Assembly (NCBI RefSeq): GCF_000741695.1
Contig: NZ_JGZK01000005.1
Span: forward strand, 1-64,000
Reading direction: 5' to 3'
Length of the DNA stretch: 64,000 nt
Source of the DNA: Bifidobacterium reuteri DSM 23975
Lineage (GTDB): Bacteria > Actinomycetota > Actinomycetes > Actinomycetales > Bifidobacteriaceae
The notes under the pieces were generated by a model. That model searched no databases. It saw nothing but the letters and a program-made list of their open reading frames with translations, and was not told where the DNA came from. The translations under genes and the position numbers were made by a program. Positions 45,547-56,547 of this stretch are shown piece by piece (the stretch's first letter is position 1; each line of letters opens with the position of its first letter).

Positions 45547-47342
45547 GTACATGGCAGAGGCTGCGTCGGTATTCGAAGACCTTCGCCTTCAAATGCATCG
45601 CCATCGGCGTCATTCTGACGCTGGTGGCGTCCCTATGCGTGATGCAGCTTGCGTCGATTCAACTGATTGACGGACGCCAGATGGCGCAGGCCGCCACGGC
45701 CTCACGTACCTCACGTGTGACCTTGAGCGCCAAACGGGGACGGATTCTGGATGCGAACGGCACGGTGCTGGCGCAGAGCGTGGAACGATACACCATCGTC
45801 GCCAATCCCGAAGCCGCCCAGGAATTCACGCCGATCACGTGCAACAAGAACAATAGTGACTACTGCCATCAGATTGACGGAAAGCCTGTCGGCGTGACCG
45901 GTGCCGCTGCCGTCGGACGCCTGCTGTCCAAGGCACTGGGCATCAGCGCCATGGAACTAGGCGCCGATCTGTCGATCAGCGGTCAATACGTAGTGCTGAA
46001 GAAGGATGTGACGCCACAGGTCAAGCGCAGCATCGACGATCTGAATCTCGGTGGCATCGTCTGGGGCGAGCTTAGCAGCGAACGCATCTACTCGGACGGA
46101 GACCTCATGGGCTCGCTGCTCGGCGGCGTCAACGACGCGGGCGATGGCGTGGCTGGCATCGAACAGATGGAGAACACGGTGCTCACCGGCACGGATGGCC
46201 ATCAGACCTACCAGCGCGGCAACTACGGTGGCGAGGAGATTCCGGGGACCATGACCGAATCCGTGCCCGCCCAAGACGGTTCGGATGTCAACCTGACCAT
46301 TGACAGGGACGTCCAGTGGTACGTCAAGAAGATCATGAAGGACGCGAAGGCCAAGTATGGGTCCCCGTGGGTCATCGGCGTGGTGCAGGATATCCAGACG
46401 GGTGAGATCCTGGCGCTCGCCGACAGCGATGAGGTCGATGCCGGCACGGATGAGGCGAAACTGGGTGCTTCCAGGGCGGTATCCGAAACGTTCGAACCCG
46501 GATCGATCGGCAAGCTGATTTCCGCGTCAGGATATCTGCAGACCGGAGTGCACAGGATGACCGACCAGTTCACCGTGCCCAATTCGGTGACCGATGACGG
46601 TCAGACGTTCAAGGACGCCTTCACCCACGGCGACATGCATTGGACGCTTGCGGGCATCATCCAACAGTCCTCGAACAACGGCATGGTGCTTGCCGGCAAG
46701 AACTACACGGATGACCAGCGCTACGAATTCCTCACCAAATTCGGCATCGGACAATCAACCGGTCTCGACCTTCCTGGCGAATCCAACGGCGTGCTCACCA
46801 ATCCGTCATCATGGGATCTGCGTACCCGCAATACGGTGCTGTTCGGACAGGGGTACACGGTCAATGTGCTGCAGCTCAACAACGTGGTGGCCACCATCGC
46901 CAACAAGGGCGTGCGTCTGCAGCAGTCAATCATCAAGTCCACCACGAATGCGGACGGCAAGACCACGGAAGCCACGAAAGGCACCGGCACCCGCGTACTC
47001 GATGAGCAGGTGGCCTCCGATGTGATGAACGCCATGGAATCCGTGGCCGAGAACTACAACAAGTTCGTCAAGGTCGATGGCTACCGCATGGCGGCCAAGT
47101 CCGGTACCGCCGAGGTGGCCGGCGACAATGGCTCGCTGAGTTCGATCATCTCCGATTACTCGGTGGTGATTCCCGCCGACAACCCGAGGTTCGCCATCAC
47201 TGTGGTGATGAAGGATCCGCAGGGCTCATTCGGCGGCTTGACCGCAGGCCCTGTGGCCGCCCAGATTTGTGAGTTCCTTATGCAGAAATACGAGGTGCCT
47301 GTTTCGTCGCCTCGCAAAGATGCTATCCCGGTCACTTGGTGA
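45543..47342 (+). CDS. ftsI: Penicillin-binding protein FtsI (septal transpeptidase)
   Basis: A 599-residue class B penicillin-binding protein that cross-links septal peptidoglycan. There is one membrane helix (about 17-39), a pedestal domain starting at RGRILDANGTVLAQS, and a transpeptidase domain with S321-IG-K324 (EPGSIGKL), S376-S-N378 and K519-S-G521. The active-site motif is EPGSIGK where EPGSTFK is usual, but Ser and Lys are kept. There is no PASTA tail. GTG 45543 overlaps the ftsL stop. Confidence 0.93.
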   Translation: MSTWQRLRRYSKTFAFKCIAIGVILTLVASLCVMQLASIQLIDGRQMAQAATASRTSRVTLSAKRGRILDANGTVLAQSVERYTIVANPEAAQEFTPITCNKNNSDYCHQIDGKPVGVTGAAAVGRLLSKALGISAMELGADLSISGQYVVLKKDVTPQVKRSIDDLNLGGIVWGELSSERIYSDGDLMGSLLGGVNDAGDGVAGIEQMENTVLTGTDGHQTYQRGNYGGEEIPGTMTESVPAQDGSDVNLTIDRDVQWYVKKIMKDAKAKYGSPWVIGVVQDIQTGEILALADSDEVDAGTDEAKLGASRAVSETFEPGSIGKLISASGYLQTGVHRMTDQFTVPNSVTDDGQTFKDAFTHGDMHWTLAGIIQQSSNNGMVLAGKNYTDDQRYEFLTKFGIGQSTGLDLPGESNGVLTNPSSWDLRTRNTVLFGQGYTVNVLQLNNVVATIANKGVRLQQSIIKSTTNADGKTTEATKGTGTRVLDEQVASDVMNAMESVAENYNKFVKVDGYRMAAKSGTAEVAGDNGSLSSIISDYSVVIPADNPRFAITVVMKDPQGSFGGLTAGPVAAQICEFLMQKYEVPVSSPRKDAIPVTW

Positions 47343-47397
47343 TGCTGAGATGACAATAGTCATGAGCACCATAGTCATGGAAGAAAGGCGTTAGCCC

Positions 47398-48267
47398 ATG
47401 AGTGCAGTGAGCGAATCCGTCTCCGAGCGCATGACGCTGGGTATGTTGTCGGAACAATACGGTTTTGAGATCGTTCCCGAATTTGCCACCAATGTCACGA
47501 TTACCGCAATCTGTGATTCTCTTGACAGCGTGAGCCCGGGGTCGTTGTTCGTCTGCGGATCTCGGGTGTCCGAGCTGGGGCACGCGGCGCAAGCCGGAGC
47601 ATATGCGGCGCTGCTGCCCCGATCGTTCCGGCACCAGTGTCCGGACGCGGACATCCCGCTTCTGTTCGGGGAACTCGACGACCATGTGCTTGGGTCCATG
47701 GCGGTGACGCTCGCCGGGTCGCCGACCAATGCCTTGGCCATGTTCGCCGTATCCGGAACGGACGATGACGAGGTGGACGCCAACGTGACCCAGCTCGCCG
47801 ATTTCCTCCACATGCTGGGCAATCCCGTGGCGAAGATCAGCGCCGCCGGTTCCACATCGATGACCCGTGCGCTGAATCTCACCTATCCGCTGGGAGTGTT
47901 GGACATGCAGCGGACGCTGGCAGTATGCGCCGAAGACGGCGTTGCCGCCGTAATCATTGCGATGAATCCGGCGACATTGACCAATCACGCGTTGGAATCG
48001 GTGAACGTCGATGTGCTGGGCATCGAGCATGTCGCCCCCGGCGAAGACGTGTCCGCATTGAAGACCCGGTACGCGTTCATCTCCGACCGCGACCTCGTCG
48101 TGACCACCACCAGCCGGGAATCGGATGAACTCGCCTTGGAATCGCCGGTCGGGTATGACCCTGTCCGGGCGGGACACATGTCATTGGCGATCTCCATGGT
48201 GCTGGCGGCGGGCGTGCGGAAGAACAATGTGCGCAGTGCGTTGCGCGTGGCGAATAACCTGAGCTGA
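47398..48267 (+). CDS. Truncated, catalytically dead MurE-like protein
   Basis: A 289-residue protein in the place normally held by murE. The N-terminal MurE fold is visible (SLDSVSPGSLFVCGS and GAYAALL). The P-loop region reads AVSGTDDDEV (117-126) where MurE has GVTGTNGKTT, so the ATP-binding Lys and Thr are gone. IIAMNPATL (186-194) stands in place of the MEVSSHAL metal segment, and no DHLDYH box follows. The C-terminal substrate domain is missing. It cannot work as a ligase by known chemistry. The frame is intact and has a GAAAGGCG site, so it is kept and expressed. A true MurE is expected elsewhere in the genome. Confidence 0.8.
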   Translation: MSAVSESVSERMTLGMLSEQYGFEIVPEFATNVTITAICDSLDSVSPGSLFVCGSRVSELGHAAQAGAYAALLPRSFRHQCPDADIPLLFGELDDHVLGSMAVTLAGSPTNALAMFAVSGTDDDEVDANVTQLADFLHMLGNPVAKISAAGSTSMTRALNLTYPLGVLDMQRTLAVCAEDGVAAVIIAMNPATLTNHALESVNVDVLGIEHVAPGEDVSALKTRYAFISDRDLVVTTTSRESDELALESPVGYDPVRAGHMSLAISMVLAAGVRKNNVRSALRVANNLS

Positions 48268-48319
48268 GCTTGTGCGATGACCTGAGTCGTCGCATGGATG
48301 ATAAAGGAGTGAGGAATAC

Positions 48320-49771
48320 ATGGTCCCAATGAGCGTCGAGGAGATTGCGCGGGCGGTCGATGGCCGTCTGGTCCCCGGAAGCGAACCTGCCGCGCAGGTC
48401 CTGAGCGCAGTCAGCGACTCGCGTCAGGTGAAGCCTGGTTCACTGTTTGTGGCGATTCCCGGTGAACGTGTCGACGGGCATGATTTTGTGCCGCGCGTCG
48501 GTCAACAAGGTGCCGTCGCGGCCTTGGTGAACCATGAGGTGCCATCCACAGCCATTGCGCAGATCGTGGTGGATGACACGGTGTCGGCGCTCGGCAGGCT
48601 CGCCAAGGCCAACATAGAGCGTCGTCGCGAACTGCCCGGGGATTTCGACATCATCGGATTGACGGGTTCCGTGGGAAAGACCACGACCAAGGACCTGCTG
48701 GCATCGCTGATGTCCACCTTGGGGCCGACCGTGGCGCCCATCGGATCGTTCAACAATGAGATCGGCCTGCCGCTGACGGCGTTGAAGATCGATGCCTCCA
48801 CCCGCTTCTTCGTAGCGGAAATGGGAGCCAATCATATTGGGGAGATCGCACGGCTGACGCGTATCGCTCCACCGGACACGGCGATAGTGCTCAAGGTGGG
48901 AGTGGCCCATCTGGGCGAGTTCGGCTCCCGTGAGCGCATCGCTCAGGCCAAGAGCGAAATCGTCACTGGACTGCTGCCGAACGGTCTCGCCGTGCTCAAC
49001 GGCGACGACGATCACGTGACGCCCATGGCCTCGCTCGCCCCGGGCAAGGTGCTATGGTTCGGCAAGGAAGGCGGACATGGACCCGAAGTGCTCGCCACGG
49101 ACATCACCGCCGATACCGACGACCATGCGCAATTCACGCTGCATACCCCTGAAGGCGACCACGTGCAGGTGCATCTGGGCATCCCGGGGCTGCACAATGT
49201 GATGAACGCCCTGGCTGCGGCCACCGTGGCCCTGCACTATGGCATGACCGCGCAGCGGGTCGCTCAGGTGCTGGCCGCGCAGCGTACCATCAGCCCGCAC
49301 CGCATGGCATTGTCCACCGTATCGCGCGGCGACGCTCGGTTCACGCTGATCGATGATTCGTTCAACGCCAATCCCGATTCGATGAAGGCCGGTCTTGAAG
49401 GGCTCAAGGCGTTCACCGCCAAGGACGGGAGCAAGCCTTATCGCGTGGCGCTGCTAGGCGCCATGCTCGAGCTTGGCCCCGACGAAAGCAGATTGCACGC
49501 CGAAGTCGGGCGTTTCGCGGCCGGACTGGGGCTCGACGCGATCATCACCGTAGGATCCACGGCTGATCCCCACCTGCACGACATGGCGGAGGCGCTGGCC
49601 AGCGGAGCCCGGGACGTTGACGGGGTGTCTGTAGACTGTGTGGAGAGCATCGACCGTGCTGAGGAGCTGGTGCTTGACCTGGCGGCAAACCACCCGGATA
49701 CCGTGGTGTTGCTCAAGGGGTCCCATGCCTCAGGACTGAGCGCGCTTGCGGAACGCTGGTCGAACGACTGA
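48320..49771 (+). CDS. murF: UDP-MurNAc-tripeptide D-Ala-D-Ala ligase
   Basis: A 483-residue Mur ligase that adds D-Ala-D-Ala to the peptidoglycan precursor. Its MurF N-domain reads VSDSRQVKPGSLFVAIPGERVDGHDF. The P-loop is GLTGSVGKTTTK (about 113-124), AEMGANHIGEI is specific to MurF, and the C-terminal domain has DDSFNANPDSM and GAMLELG. ATG 48320 has an AAAGGAG site. It follows the dead MurE-like gene by 52 nt. Confidence 0.95.
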   Translation: MVPMSVEEIARAVDGRLVPGSEPAAQVLSAVSDSRQVKPGSLFVAIPGERVDGHDFVPRVGQQGAVAALVNHEVPSTAIAQIVVDDTVSALGRLAKANIERRRELPGDFDIIGLTGSVGKTTTKDLLASLMSTLGPTVAPIGSFNNEIGLPLTALKIDASTRFFVAEMGANHIGEIARLTRIAPPDTAIVLKVGVAHLGEFGSRERIAQAKSEIVTGLLPNGLAVLNGDDDHVTPMASLAPGKVLWFGKEGGHGPEVLATDITADTDDHAQFTLHTPEGDHVQVHLGIPGLHNVMNALAAATVALHYGMTAQRVAQVLAAQRTISPHRMALSTVSRGDARFTLIDDSFNANPDSMKAGLEGLKAFTAKDGSKPYRVALLGAMLELGPDESRLHAEVGRFAAGLGLDAIITVGSTADPHLHDMAEALASGARDVDGVSVDCVESIDRAEELVLDLAANHPDTVVLLKGSHASGLSALAERWSND

Positions 49772-49807
49772 GCGTCGAAACACCGATTAGAGGAGAAAGA
49801 ACCACCC

Positions 49808-50914
49808 GTGATTGCTCTGATTATTGGAATGCTGGTGTCGCTCATCGTCACCATGGTGGGTACGCCCATGCTGATTCGCCTGGTGCACAGACTGCATTAC
49901 GGCCAGTACATCCGTCAGGATGGTCCGAAATCGCATCTGGTCAAACGTGGCACCCCGACCTTGGGTGGTGTGGTCATCAATATCGCCATTCTGCTCGGAT
50001 GGGGGTCGTCTGCACTGTACCGCTATCTGCACGCAGGCGATGTGCCGTCATGGTCCGCGGTGCTGGTGCTGTTCGCCATGCTGTCCATGGGATTGCTGGG
50101 GTTCATCGACGATTTCGCCAAGGTGAGCAAGAAGCAGAACGAGGGGCTGACCGTAGGGGGCAAGTTCTTCGGACAGTTCGTCTTCGCCACCATCTATGCG
50201 GTACTGGCGCTGATTATTCCCACCAAGACCGGCATGCCGAGCGCTCAGGCGGGCATGAGCTTCATCGAGAAGCCGTTCTTCAGCTTCGAATTCGCCGGCA
50301 GGGCGGTGGCCATCATCCTGTTTGTGATCTGGGTGAACTTCCTCATGACGGCATGGACCAACGCCGTGAATCTCACCGATGGCCTTGACGGTCTTGCCGC
50401 AGGCTCCTCGATGATCTCCTTCACCGGTTTCGGAGTCATCGCCTTCTGGGAAAGCTACCACATCAAGGGCGGCGGGCATCAGGGGTATTCCTACGCGGTC
50501 TCGGATCCACTGGATCTGACCATCATCGCCATCTGCGCGGCCGTGGCCTGCTTCGGATTCCTGTGGTACAACTCGAATCCGGCGTCGATCTTCATGGGGG
50601 ACACCGGATCCCTCGCATTGGGCGGATTGTTTGCGGCGCTGTCCATCGCCACCCATACCGAATTCCTGGCGGTGATTCTCGGCGGCCTGTATGTCATGGA
50701 AGCCATGAGCGATGTGATCCAGGTCGGCTATTTCAAGATGACGCACAAGCGTGTGTTCAAGATGGCGCCCATCCATCATCATTTCGAACTCAGCGGGTGG
50801 ACGGAGACCAAGGTCGTCGTCCGGTTCTGGATGATCGAGCTGCTCTTTGTGCTTCTGGCGCTTACCGTGTTCTATGGAGACTGGGTCGCGCGATCCGGTC
50901 TGCTGTTCAGCTGA
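49808..50914 (+). CDS. mraY: Phospho-MurNAc-pentapeptide transferase (lipid I synthase)
   Basis: A 368-residue membrane enzyme with about ten helices that transfers phospho-MurNAc-pentapeptide to undecaprenyl phosphate. Diagnostic loops are GTPTLGGVVI, LLGFIDDFAKVSKKQNEG, NAVNLTDGLDGLAAGSS (catalytic Asp), FMGDTGSLALGG and MAPIHHHFELSGW. It starts with GTG 49808 after AGAGGAGAAAG. Confidence 0.96.
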   Translation: MIALIIGMLVSLIVTMVGTPMLIRLVHRLHYGQYIRQDGPKSHLVKRGTPTLGGVVINIAILLGWGSSALYRYLHAGDVPSWSAVLVLFAMLSMGLLGFIDDFAKVSKKQNEGLTVGGKFFGQFVFATIYAVLALIIPTKTGMPSAQAGMSFIEKPFFSFEFAGRAVAIILFVIWVNFLMTAWTNAVNLTDGLDGLAAGSSMISFTGFGVIAFWESYHIKGGGHQGYSYAVSDPLDLTIIAICAAVACFGFLWYNSNPASIFMGDTGSLALGGLFAALSIATHTEFLAVILGGLYVMEAMSDVIQVGYFKMTHKRVFKMAPIHHHFELSGWTETKVVVRFWMIELLFVLLALTVFYGDWVARSGLLFS

Positions 50915-50983
50915 ACGGTTTCGAATGCTGTGGCTCCGGCCCTGCATGTGCGCATGGGCCGGATTGCCGTAAAGGGAGGAATA

Positions 50984-52429
50984 ATGCAAGTAGCGGATAA
51001 GACGGTGGTCGTCGCTGGTCTCGGTGTGTCCGGAACCTCGCTGGCCGAGGTGCTGAAGGAACGCGGCGCACACGTGATCGGTGTGGATGAGCGCAAGAAG
51101 GAGGCGGATCTCCACTCTTTCGACCTCATCGACTGGGATCACGTGGACTATGTGATGTCGTCGCCGGTGTTCAATCCGCGTACCCCGTTCATCCTCGAAG
51201 CGCAGCGTCGTGGCATTCCGGTCATGAGCGAGGTGGAATTCGCCTGGCGGCTGCGCGCCGACAACGAACGCACCGGCAACCCGGCGCCATGGATCGGCAT
51301 CACCGGTACCAACGGCAAGACCTCCACCACGGAAATGACCTCCGAGATGCTGTCCGCATGCGGCATGGACGCCCCCACGGCGGGCAACATCGCCTCAGGG
51401 GACATGTCCATGAGCCTTTCGCGCTGCGCCACCAACCCGCGGCATGATGTGCTGTGTGTGGAACTGAGTTCGTTCCAGCTCCATTTCACTGATTCGTTGG
51501 AATTGGATTGCGCCGCAATCACCAACATCGCCGATGATCATCTGGATTGGCATGGTGGCCGTGAGCAGTATGCGGCCGACAAATCCAAGGTGTTCCACAA
51601 CGCCAAACGCGTCATTGTCTACAATGCGCAGGATGCCACAGTCACTGCGTTGGCTCAGGCCGCGCACACCGCCGAGGGATGCCGCAAGGTGGGATTCACC
51701 CTCGACGTGCCGCAGGCAGGCCAGATTGGCATCGAAGACGGTTGCATCGTCGACAGGAGCGGCGTTGCCGGGGGAGACCCCGGTGAGGGCGTGACGCTGG
51801 CCCCGCTCGCCGAATTCACGCATCTGACCGAACCGGATGGCACGCTGTATCCGCATCTGGTGGCTGACGCGCTGACGGCCCTCGCCCTGGTGCTCGGACT
51901 GGGCGCCGACCGCGATACCTCGTTGCGGGCGCTGCGTGCATTCAAGCCAGGTGGCCATCGCATCGAAACCGTGGCCGAAGCGACGGTAAACGGCGGCACC
52001 ATCCGTTTCGTGGACGATTCCAAGGCCACCAACGGACACGCCGCCAATGCATCCCTGTCGAGCTTCCCCGCGAAATCCGTGGTGTGGATAGCGGGCGGCC
52101 TCGCCAAGGGCAGCCGATTCGAACAGCTGATCAAAGACCAGGCCCATACCATCAAGGCAGCGGTCATCATCGGCAAGGACCAGACGCCCATGCGCGAGGC
52201 CTTTGCCAGCCAAGCGCCTGACATCCCCGTGACGTTCATCGATCCGGAAGACAACGAAACCGTAATGGATCGTGCGGTCGAAGCCTGCGGCGAATACGCC
52301 AGCGCCGGGAACGTGGTGCTGATGGCTCCCGCATGCGCGTCCATGGACCAGTTCAGATCCTATGCCGATCGAGGCAACCGGTTCGCCGCAGCCGCCAAGA
52401 CATGGAGCGAGGTGCATGGCCTCCACTGA
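50984..52429 (+). CDS. murD: UDP-MurNAc-L-Ala-D-Glu ligase
   Basis: A 481-residue Mur ligase that adds D-Glu. It has an N-terminal Rossmann loop [17 protein letters not shown], a P-loop [16 protein letters not shown] (about 103-118), [24 protein letters not shown] and [13 protein letters not shown], all as in active MurD. ATG 50984 follows AAAGGGAGG; an earlier frame start at 50930 is not supported. The last codons overlap the ftsW start. Confidence 0.95.
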   Translation: MQVADKTVVVAGLGVSGTSLAEVLKERGAHVIGVDERKKEADLHSFDLIDWDHVDYVMSSPVFNPRTPFILEAQRRGIPVMSEVEFAWRLRADNERTGNPAPWIGITGTNGKTSTTEMTSEMLSACGMDAPTAGNIASGDMSMSLSRCATNPRHDVLCVELSSFQLHFTDSLELDCAAITNIADDHLDWHGGREQYAADKSKVFHNAKRVIVYNAQDATVTALAQAAHTAEGCRKVGFTLDVPQAGQIGIEDGCIVDRSGVAGGDPGEGVTLAPLAEFTHLTEPDGTLYPHLVADALTALALVLGLGADRDTSLRALRAFKPGGHRIETVAEATVNGGTIRFVDDSKATNGHAANASLSSFPAKSVVWIAGGLAKGSRFEQLIKDQAHTIKAAVIIGKDQTPMREAFASQAPDIPVTFIDPEDNETVMDRAVEACGEYASAGNVVLMAPACASMDQFRSYADRGNRFAAAAKTWSEVHGLH

Positions 52430-53633
52430 TTCCCCCACGCGGCGCACGCGCGCGACGGCGCGGAAACCGGCCCTGGTGGTCACCGACTATACGGGCTGGC
52501 GAAGCCTGCTGAATCCGCTCTGGTGCTATCACGGTTTCCGTATGGCAGTCGTGGGACTCACCTGTTTCGGCGTGATCATGGTGTTCTCCAGCTCCACGGC
52601 GTCCATCGCCTCGCAGGGGAAATCACCCTTCAGCGGTCTGCTCCCCCAAGGCGGCTTCAGCCTGATCGGTCTGATTCTCGGATTCATGACCATGATGATG
52701 CCCATACGTTTCTGGAAGCGGATATGCACGGGGACCATGCTGTTCGCCATCGGTATACAGTTCCTGACCTTCACGCCATTGGGCCTGGACGTATACGGCA
52801 ACCGAGGCTGGCTCAATCTGCAGGTGACCACCATACAGCCTGCCGAATTCATGAAATTTGCCGTATGCATATGGCTTCCCGCCGCGTTGTACGCCTGCAG
52901 GAAACGATATGTGAAGGAAGGCATCAAAGCGTATTTCGGGCCGCTGATCATGTACGGCCTTGGATTGGCCGCCGTCATCGGCGGCAGGGACCTGGGAACC
53001 GGGATGATTCTGCTGTTCATCGGATTCGTGGCGTTCCTGGTGGCAGGGTTCCCCGGCAAATGGATGGGTGTGGGCATAGTGGCCGCCGTGGCGATGGTCG
53101 TTGCGCTTGCCGTATCAAGTCCGAACCGCATGCAGCGCATCCTCGCCACCTATGGCGACTGCTCGGCGGCGGACGCCCAAACCGTATGCTATCAATCGAT
53201 GCACGCGAAATACGCGATAGCCTCAGGTGGATTCCTCGGTGTGGGCATCGGCAACTCGCGCGAGAAATGGAACTATCTTCCGGCGGCCCATAATGATTTC
53301 ATCTTCGCCATCATCGGCGAGGAAACCGGTTTCGTGGGATGCGTCGTGGTGATCGCGTTCTTCGTGATCCTCGGCTGGTGCATGATCGCCGTCGCCTTGC
53401 AGGTCACCGATCGATATGTCGCCATGGTGCTGATGTGCGTCACTATCTGGCTGGTAGGGCAGGCGATGGTCAACATCGGCGTCGTCGTCGGCGTATTCCC
53501 GGTACTGGGCGTACCGATGCCATTCGTTTCCGCCGGCGGTTCATCCATGGTCATGTGTCTCGCCGCAGCAGGCCTGGTCGTCGGCCTCATGCGTTCACAA
53601 CCCCAGATCAGACAATCACGTCAGAATGCGTAG
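52416..53633 (+). CDS. ftsW: FtsW, septal peptidoglycan polymerase
   Basis: A 405-residue SEDS-family membrane protein with about ten helices, which polymerises lipid II at the septum with FtsI. Family segments include [57 protein letters not shown] and [19 protein letters not shown] 52416, within the end of murD, has a GGAGCGAGGTG site. About 35 basic residues precede the first helix. Confidence 0.93.
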   Translation: MASTDSPTRRTRATARKPALVVTDYTGWRSLLNPLWCYHGFRMAVVGLTCFGVIMVFSSSTASIASQGKSPFSGLLPQGGFSLIGLILGFMTMMMPIRFWKRICTGTMLFAIGIQFLTFTPLGLDVYGNRGWLNLQVTTIQPAEFMKFAVCIWLPAALYACRKRYVKEGIKAYFGPLIMYGLGLAAVIGGRDLGTGMILLFIGFVAFLVAGFPGKWMGVGIVAAVAMVVALAVSSPNRMQRILATYGDCSAADAQTVCYQSMHAKYAIASGGFLGVGIGNSREKWNYLPAAHNDFIFAIIGEETGFVGCVVVIAFFVILGWCMIAVALQVTDRYVAMVLMCVTIWLVGQAMVNIGVVVGVFPVLGVPMPFVSAGGSSMVMCLAAAGLVVGLMRSQPQIRQSRQNA

Positions 53634-53649
53634 AGTACACTCGGTAATC

Positions 53650-54828
53650 ATGACTCAAGGAACACCTCATATTGTTCTCGCCGGCGGCGGAACCGCCGGA
53701 CACGTCAACCCGTTGCTGGCCGTCGCCAACGCGATTCGCGCCATCGAGCCGGAAGCCCGGATCAGCGTCATAGGCACTGCAGTGGGACTCGAAAAGGATT
53801 TGGTGCCGAATGCCGGATACGAGCTCGACACCATCGAAAAAGTGCCGTTTCCCCGACGGCCGAACCTGTATATGCTGCAGTTCCCCGCAAAGTGGAAGCG
53901 TGAGACCGGCAAGGTCCGCGATATCCTCACCCGCCGTAAGGCGGATGTCGTAGCGGGGTTCGGCGGGTACACGTCCGCCCCCGTATACGCCACCGCACAC
54001 AGGATGGGCATCCCGATCGCCATGCATGAGCAGAACGCCCGTGCCGGCATGGCCAACAAATTGGGCGCACGATGGGCGAATTACATCGGCACGGCGTATG
54101 AGCACACCGGTCTGAAGCCTGGTGCCCATACCCGCATCGAGCGCGTCGGTCTGCCGCTTCGTCCGGCCATCGCCGCACTGGCATCACGCCTTGAGCAAGA
54201 CAAGGCAGAGGTACGCCGCGAATCCGCGGCCCAGCTTGGCGTCGATCCCGACCGCCCGTTGGTGCTGGTCACTGGCGGATCCCTCGGAGCGCAAAGCCTG
54301 AATCGTGCCATAGCCTCATCGGCGGCTGATCTGCTGGCCCACGCACAGGTCATTCACCTGACCGGCCGCGGCAAGATTCAGGAGGTCCGCGATCTGGTGT
54401 CCCGCTCCGTTAAAGCCGACGTGCTCACCGGTCTGGGGCCCCAGTCGGCAGGCAAGGGCGATTACCATGCCGCTGAGTACCTGGAACGCATCGATTTGGC
54501 CTTCGCGTGCGCCGATCTGGTGATATGCCGGGCCGGAGCGGGGTCCGTTTCCGAACTCGCCGCATTGGGATTGCCGGCCATCTACGTGCCGCTGCCCATC
54601 GGCAATGGGGAGCAACGCTTCAACGCGGAGCCCGTGGTCGAAGCCGGGGGCGGGCTGTTGGTGGCCGACAAGGATATGACGCCCGCATGGGTGCATGATC
54701 ACGTCCCCGCTCTGCTCGCCGATCGGCAGATGCTCGCCGAATTCGGAAGCAATGCATGGAAGTACGGCATTCGTGACGCGGCGGATATCATGGCACGTCA
54801 TGTGCTGGAGCTCGCACGGCGGGCGTGA
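53650..54828 (+). CDS. murG: MurG, lipid II synthase
   Basis: A 392-residue GT28 glycosyltransferase that adds GlcNAc to lipid I. It has the Gly loop [17 protein letters not shown] at the start, [67 protein letters not shown] and [10 protein letters not shown]. The start could be ATG 53650 (no clear ribosome site) or ATG 53626, which overlaps ftsW by 8 nt; the first gives the normal family length and may depend on coupling to ftsW. Confidence 0.93.
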   Translation: MTQGTPHIVLAGGGTAGHVNPLLAVANAIRAIEPEARISVIGTAVGLEKDLVPNAGYELDTIEKVPFPRRPNLYMLQFPAKWKRETGKVRDILTRRKADVVAGFGGYTSAPVYATAHRMGIPIAMHEQNARAGMANKLGARWANYIGTAYEHTGLKPGAHTRIERVGLPLRPAIAALASRLEQDKAEVRRESAAQLGVDPDRPLVLVTGGSLGAQSLNRAIASSAADLLAHAQVIHLTGRGKIQEVRDLVSRSVKADVLTGLGPQSAGKGDYHAAEYLERIDLAFACADLVICRAGAGSVSELAALGLPAIYVPLPIGNGEQRFNAEPVVEAGGGLLVADKDMTPAWVHDHVPALLADRQMLAEFGSNAWKYGIRDAADIMARHVLELARRA

Positions 54829-55008
54829 TGTCCGGATTGTCTGAATTTGCGGCGTCTCGTGCGGTCCTCGTGCGGTCCGCGTATGGCCCGTGGCAGCTAC
54901 TCGGCACCAGGCCGGTTGGCTGAACGCAAACTCTGACCGCATGGCATAACCCGGCAGGGGCATAAGAAGACCTACTATGTGGTCAGAATCATCATGAAGG
55001 AGCGTCAA

Positions 55009-56547
55009 TTGTCTCAGGAACAACCCGTTGTGCTCGACCCCATCCATGCCGCATTCGACACGCATGCGACCCCAGCCGATCTCGGGCCCACGCATTTCAT
55101 CGGCATCGGCGGCGCAGGCATGAGCGTATTGGCTGAAATGCTGAAGTCGCAGGGAGTAAGTGTAGACGGTTCCGACCGCGAGCACAGCGCCAAGACCGAT
55201 CGTCTCGAAGCCTTAGGCATCACGGTGGAATTCGGCCAACGCGCCGAGAACGTGGGTGATGCCGCCACCGTGGTGTATTCCAGCGCCATCAAACCCGACA
55301 ACCCTGAAATAGTCGCCGCGCATGAGGCAGGCAGTCGCATCGTGCATCGCAGCGATATCCTGGCTCTGCTCATGAACGGCAAACAGGCCGTCACCGTTGC
55401 CGGAGCCCATGGCAAAACCACCACCAGCTCCATGCTGGCGCACATCCTGGTGCATGTGGGTGCCGATCCCAGCTATGCGATTGGCGGTTCCATCCAAGGC
55501 CCGGACGGGACCACTCTGGACGGCGGGCATGCGGGCGACGGATCGATACTGGTGGCTGAGGCCGACGAATCCGATGGCAGCTTCGCCAAATACCATCCCA
55601 CCATCGCCATCATCACCAACGCCGAGGCCGACCATCTGGACCATTACGGGGACGAGGCGCACTACCGTGCCGCTTTCGTCGACCATGCCGAGCATGCCAC
55701 CGGACACGTGGTGATCTGTGCCGACGACAAGGACGCGTTGGCGGTTTTCGAAGCCCTGCCGCGCGATGTCAAGGCGCGCACCATCGTGTACGGAACCACG
55801 CCGGAAGACCGGCTTCCCGAGTTGGATGGCGCTTCGCTGGTGGCGATTTCCTCGGAAAGCGAGACCGCCGGGAGCGGCATTGAGCGGCTCACGTTGGAGC
55901 TGCCTGCCGCGGTGACCGGGACGAACGCGGTTTGCCAGAGCGTTACGCTCAAGGTGCCGGGCATCCACAATGCCCGCAATGCCGCAGCGGCCATCACCGC
56001 CGCCGTGCTCTTGGGTGTCAAGCCCGCCGACGCAGCGCGCGCAGCCGGCAGCTTCCTTGGAGCGGCTCGTCGTTTCCAGATCAGAGGCACCGTCAAGCAG
56101 GTCACGGTTGTGGACGATTACGCCCATCATCCCACCGAAATCGCCGCGCTGCTGGACGCCGCGCACCGGCGCTACCCGGATTCCACCATCCGTGTGCTGT
56201 TCCAGCCGCATCTGTTCTCCCGCACCAAGTTCTTCGCCCGCGAATTCGCGCAGGCACTGGCCAAGGCCGACGACGTCATCGTCACCGGCATTTTCCCCGC
56301 CCGCGAGAAGCAGGCAGATTTTCCGGATGTCGGGCCGGACACCATCGTGGAAGCGGCACAGGGGCTGAAAGACGATTCCGCAGGTGATTGGATCCAGTCG
56401 GTCGAAGACATGTGCCTGGCAGCCAAGATGATGGCCATGCGCGCCCATCATGGCGACGTGGTATTCACCGTAGGCGCGGGGGACATCACCAATATGGACC
56501 AGGTGCTGCTGACCGCCCTTGAAGCGCACCGGGAGAGCTGCGAATGA
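55009..56547 (+). CDS. murC: UDP-MurNAc-L-Ala ligase
   Basis: A 512-residue Mur ligase that adds the first L-Ala. It has a Rossmann loop HFIGIGGAGMSVLAEML, a P-loop VAGAHGKTTTSSM (about 130-142), EADESDGSF, NAEADHLDHYG, GAARRFQIRG and VVDDYAHHPTEIAALL. TTG 55009 is chosen because AAGGAG ends 6 nt before it; ATG 54994 and GTG 54979 are in frame but lack such a site. The 180-bp gap after murG holds a TACTAT box and a weak copy of the repeated upstream motif (GAATTTGCGGCGTCTC, 54843-54858). Its end overlaps ftsQ by 4 nt. Confidence 0.93.
   Translation: MSQEQPVVLDPIHAAFDTHATPADLGPTHFIGIGGAGMSVLAEMLKSQGVSVDGSDREHSAKTDRLEALGITVEFGQRAENVGDAATVVYSSAIKPDNPEIVAAHEAGSRIVHRSDILALLMNGKQAVTVAGAHGKTTTSSMLAHILVHVGADPSYAIGGSIQGPDGTTLDGGHAGDGSILVAEADESDGSFAKYHPTIAIITNAEADHLDHYGDEAHYRAAFVDHAEHATGHVVICADDKDALAVFEALPRDVKARTIVYGTTPEDRLPELDGASLVAISSESETAGSGIERLTLELPAAVTGTNAVCQSVTLKVPGIHNARNAAAAITAAVLLGVKPADAARAAGSFLGAARRFQIRGTVKQVTVVDDYAHHPTEIAALLDAAHRRYPDSTIRVLFQPHLFSRTKFFAREFAQALAKADDVIVTGIFPAREKQADFPDVGPDTIVEAAQGLKDDSAGDWIQSVEDMCLAAKMMAMRAHHGDVVFTVGAGDITNMDQVLLTALEAHRESCE

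Noticed and set aside
55213-56529. 438-codon frame on the minus strand
   Set aside because: Opposite murC, which has all Mur ligase motifs. No support of its own.
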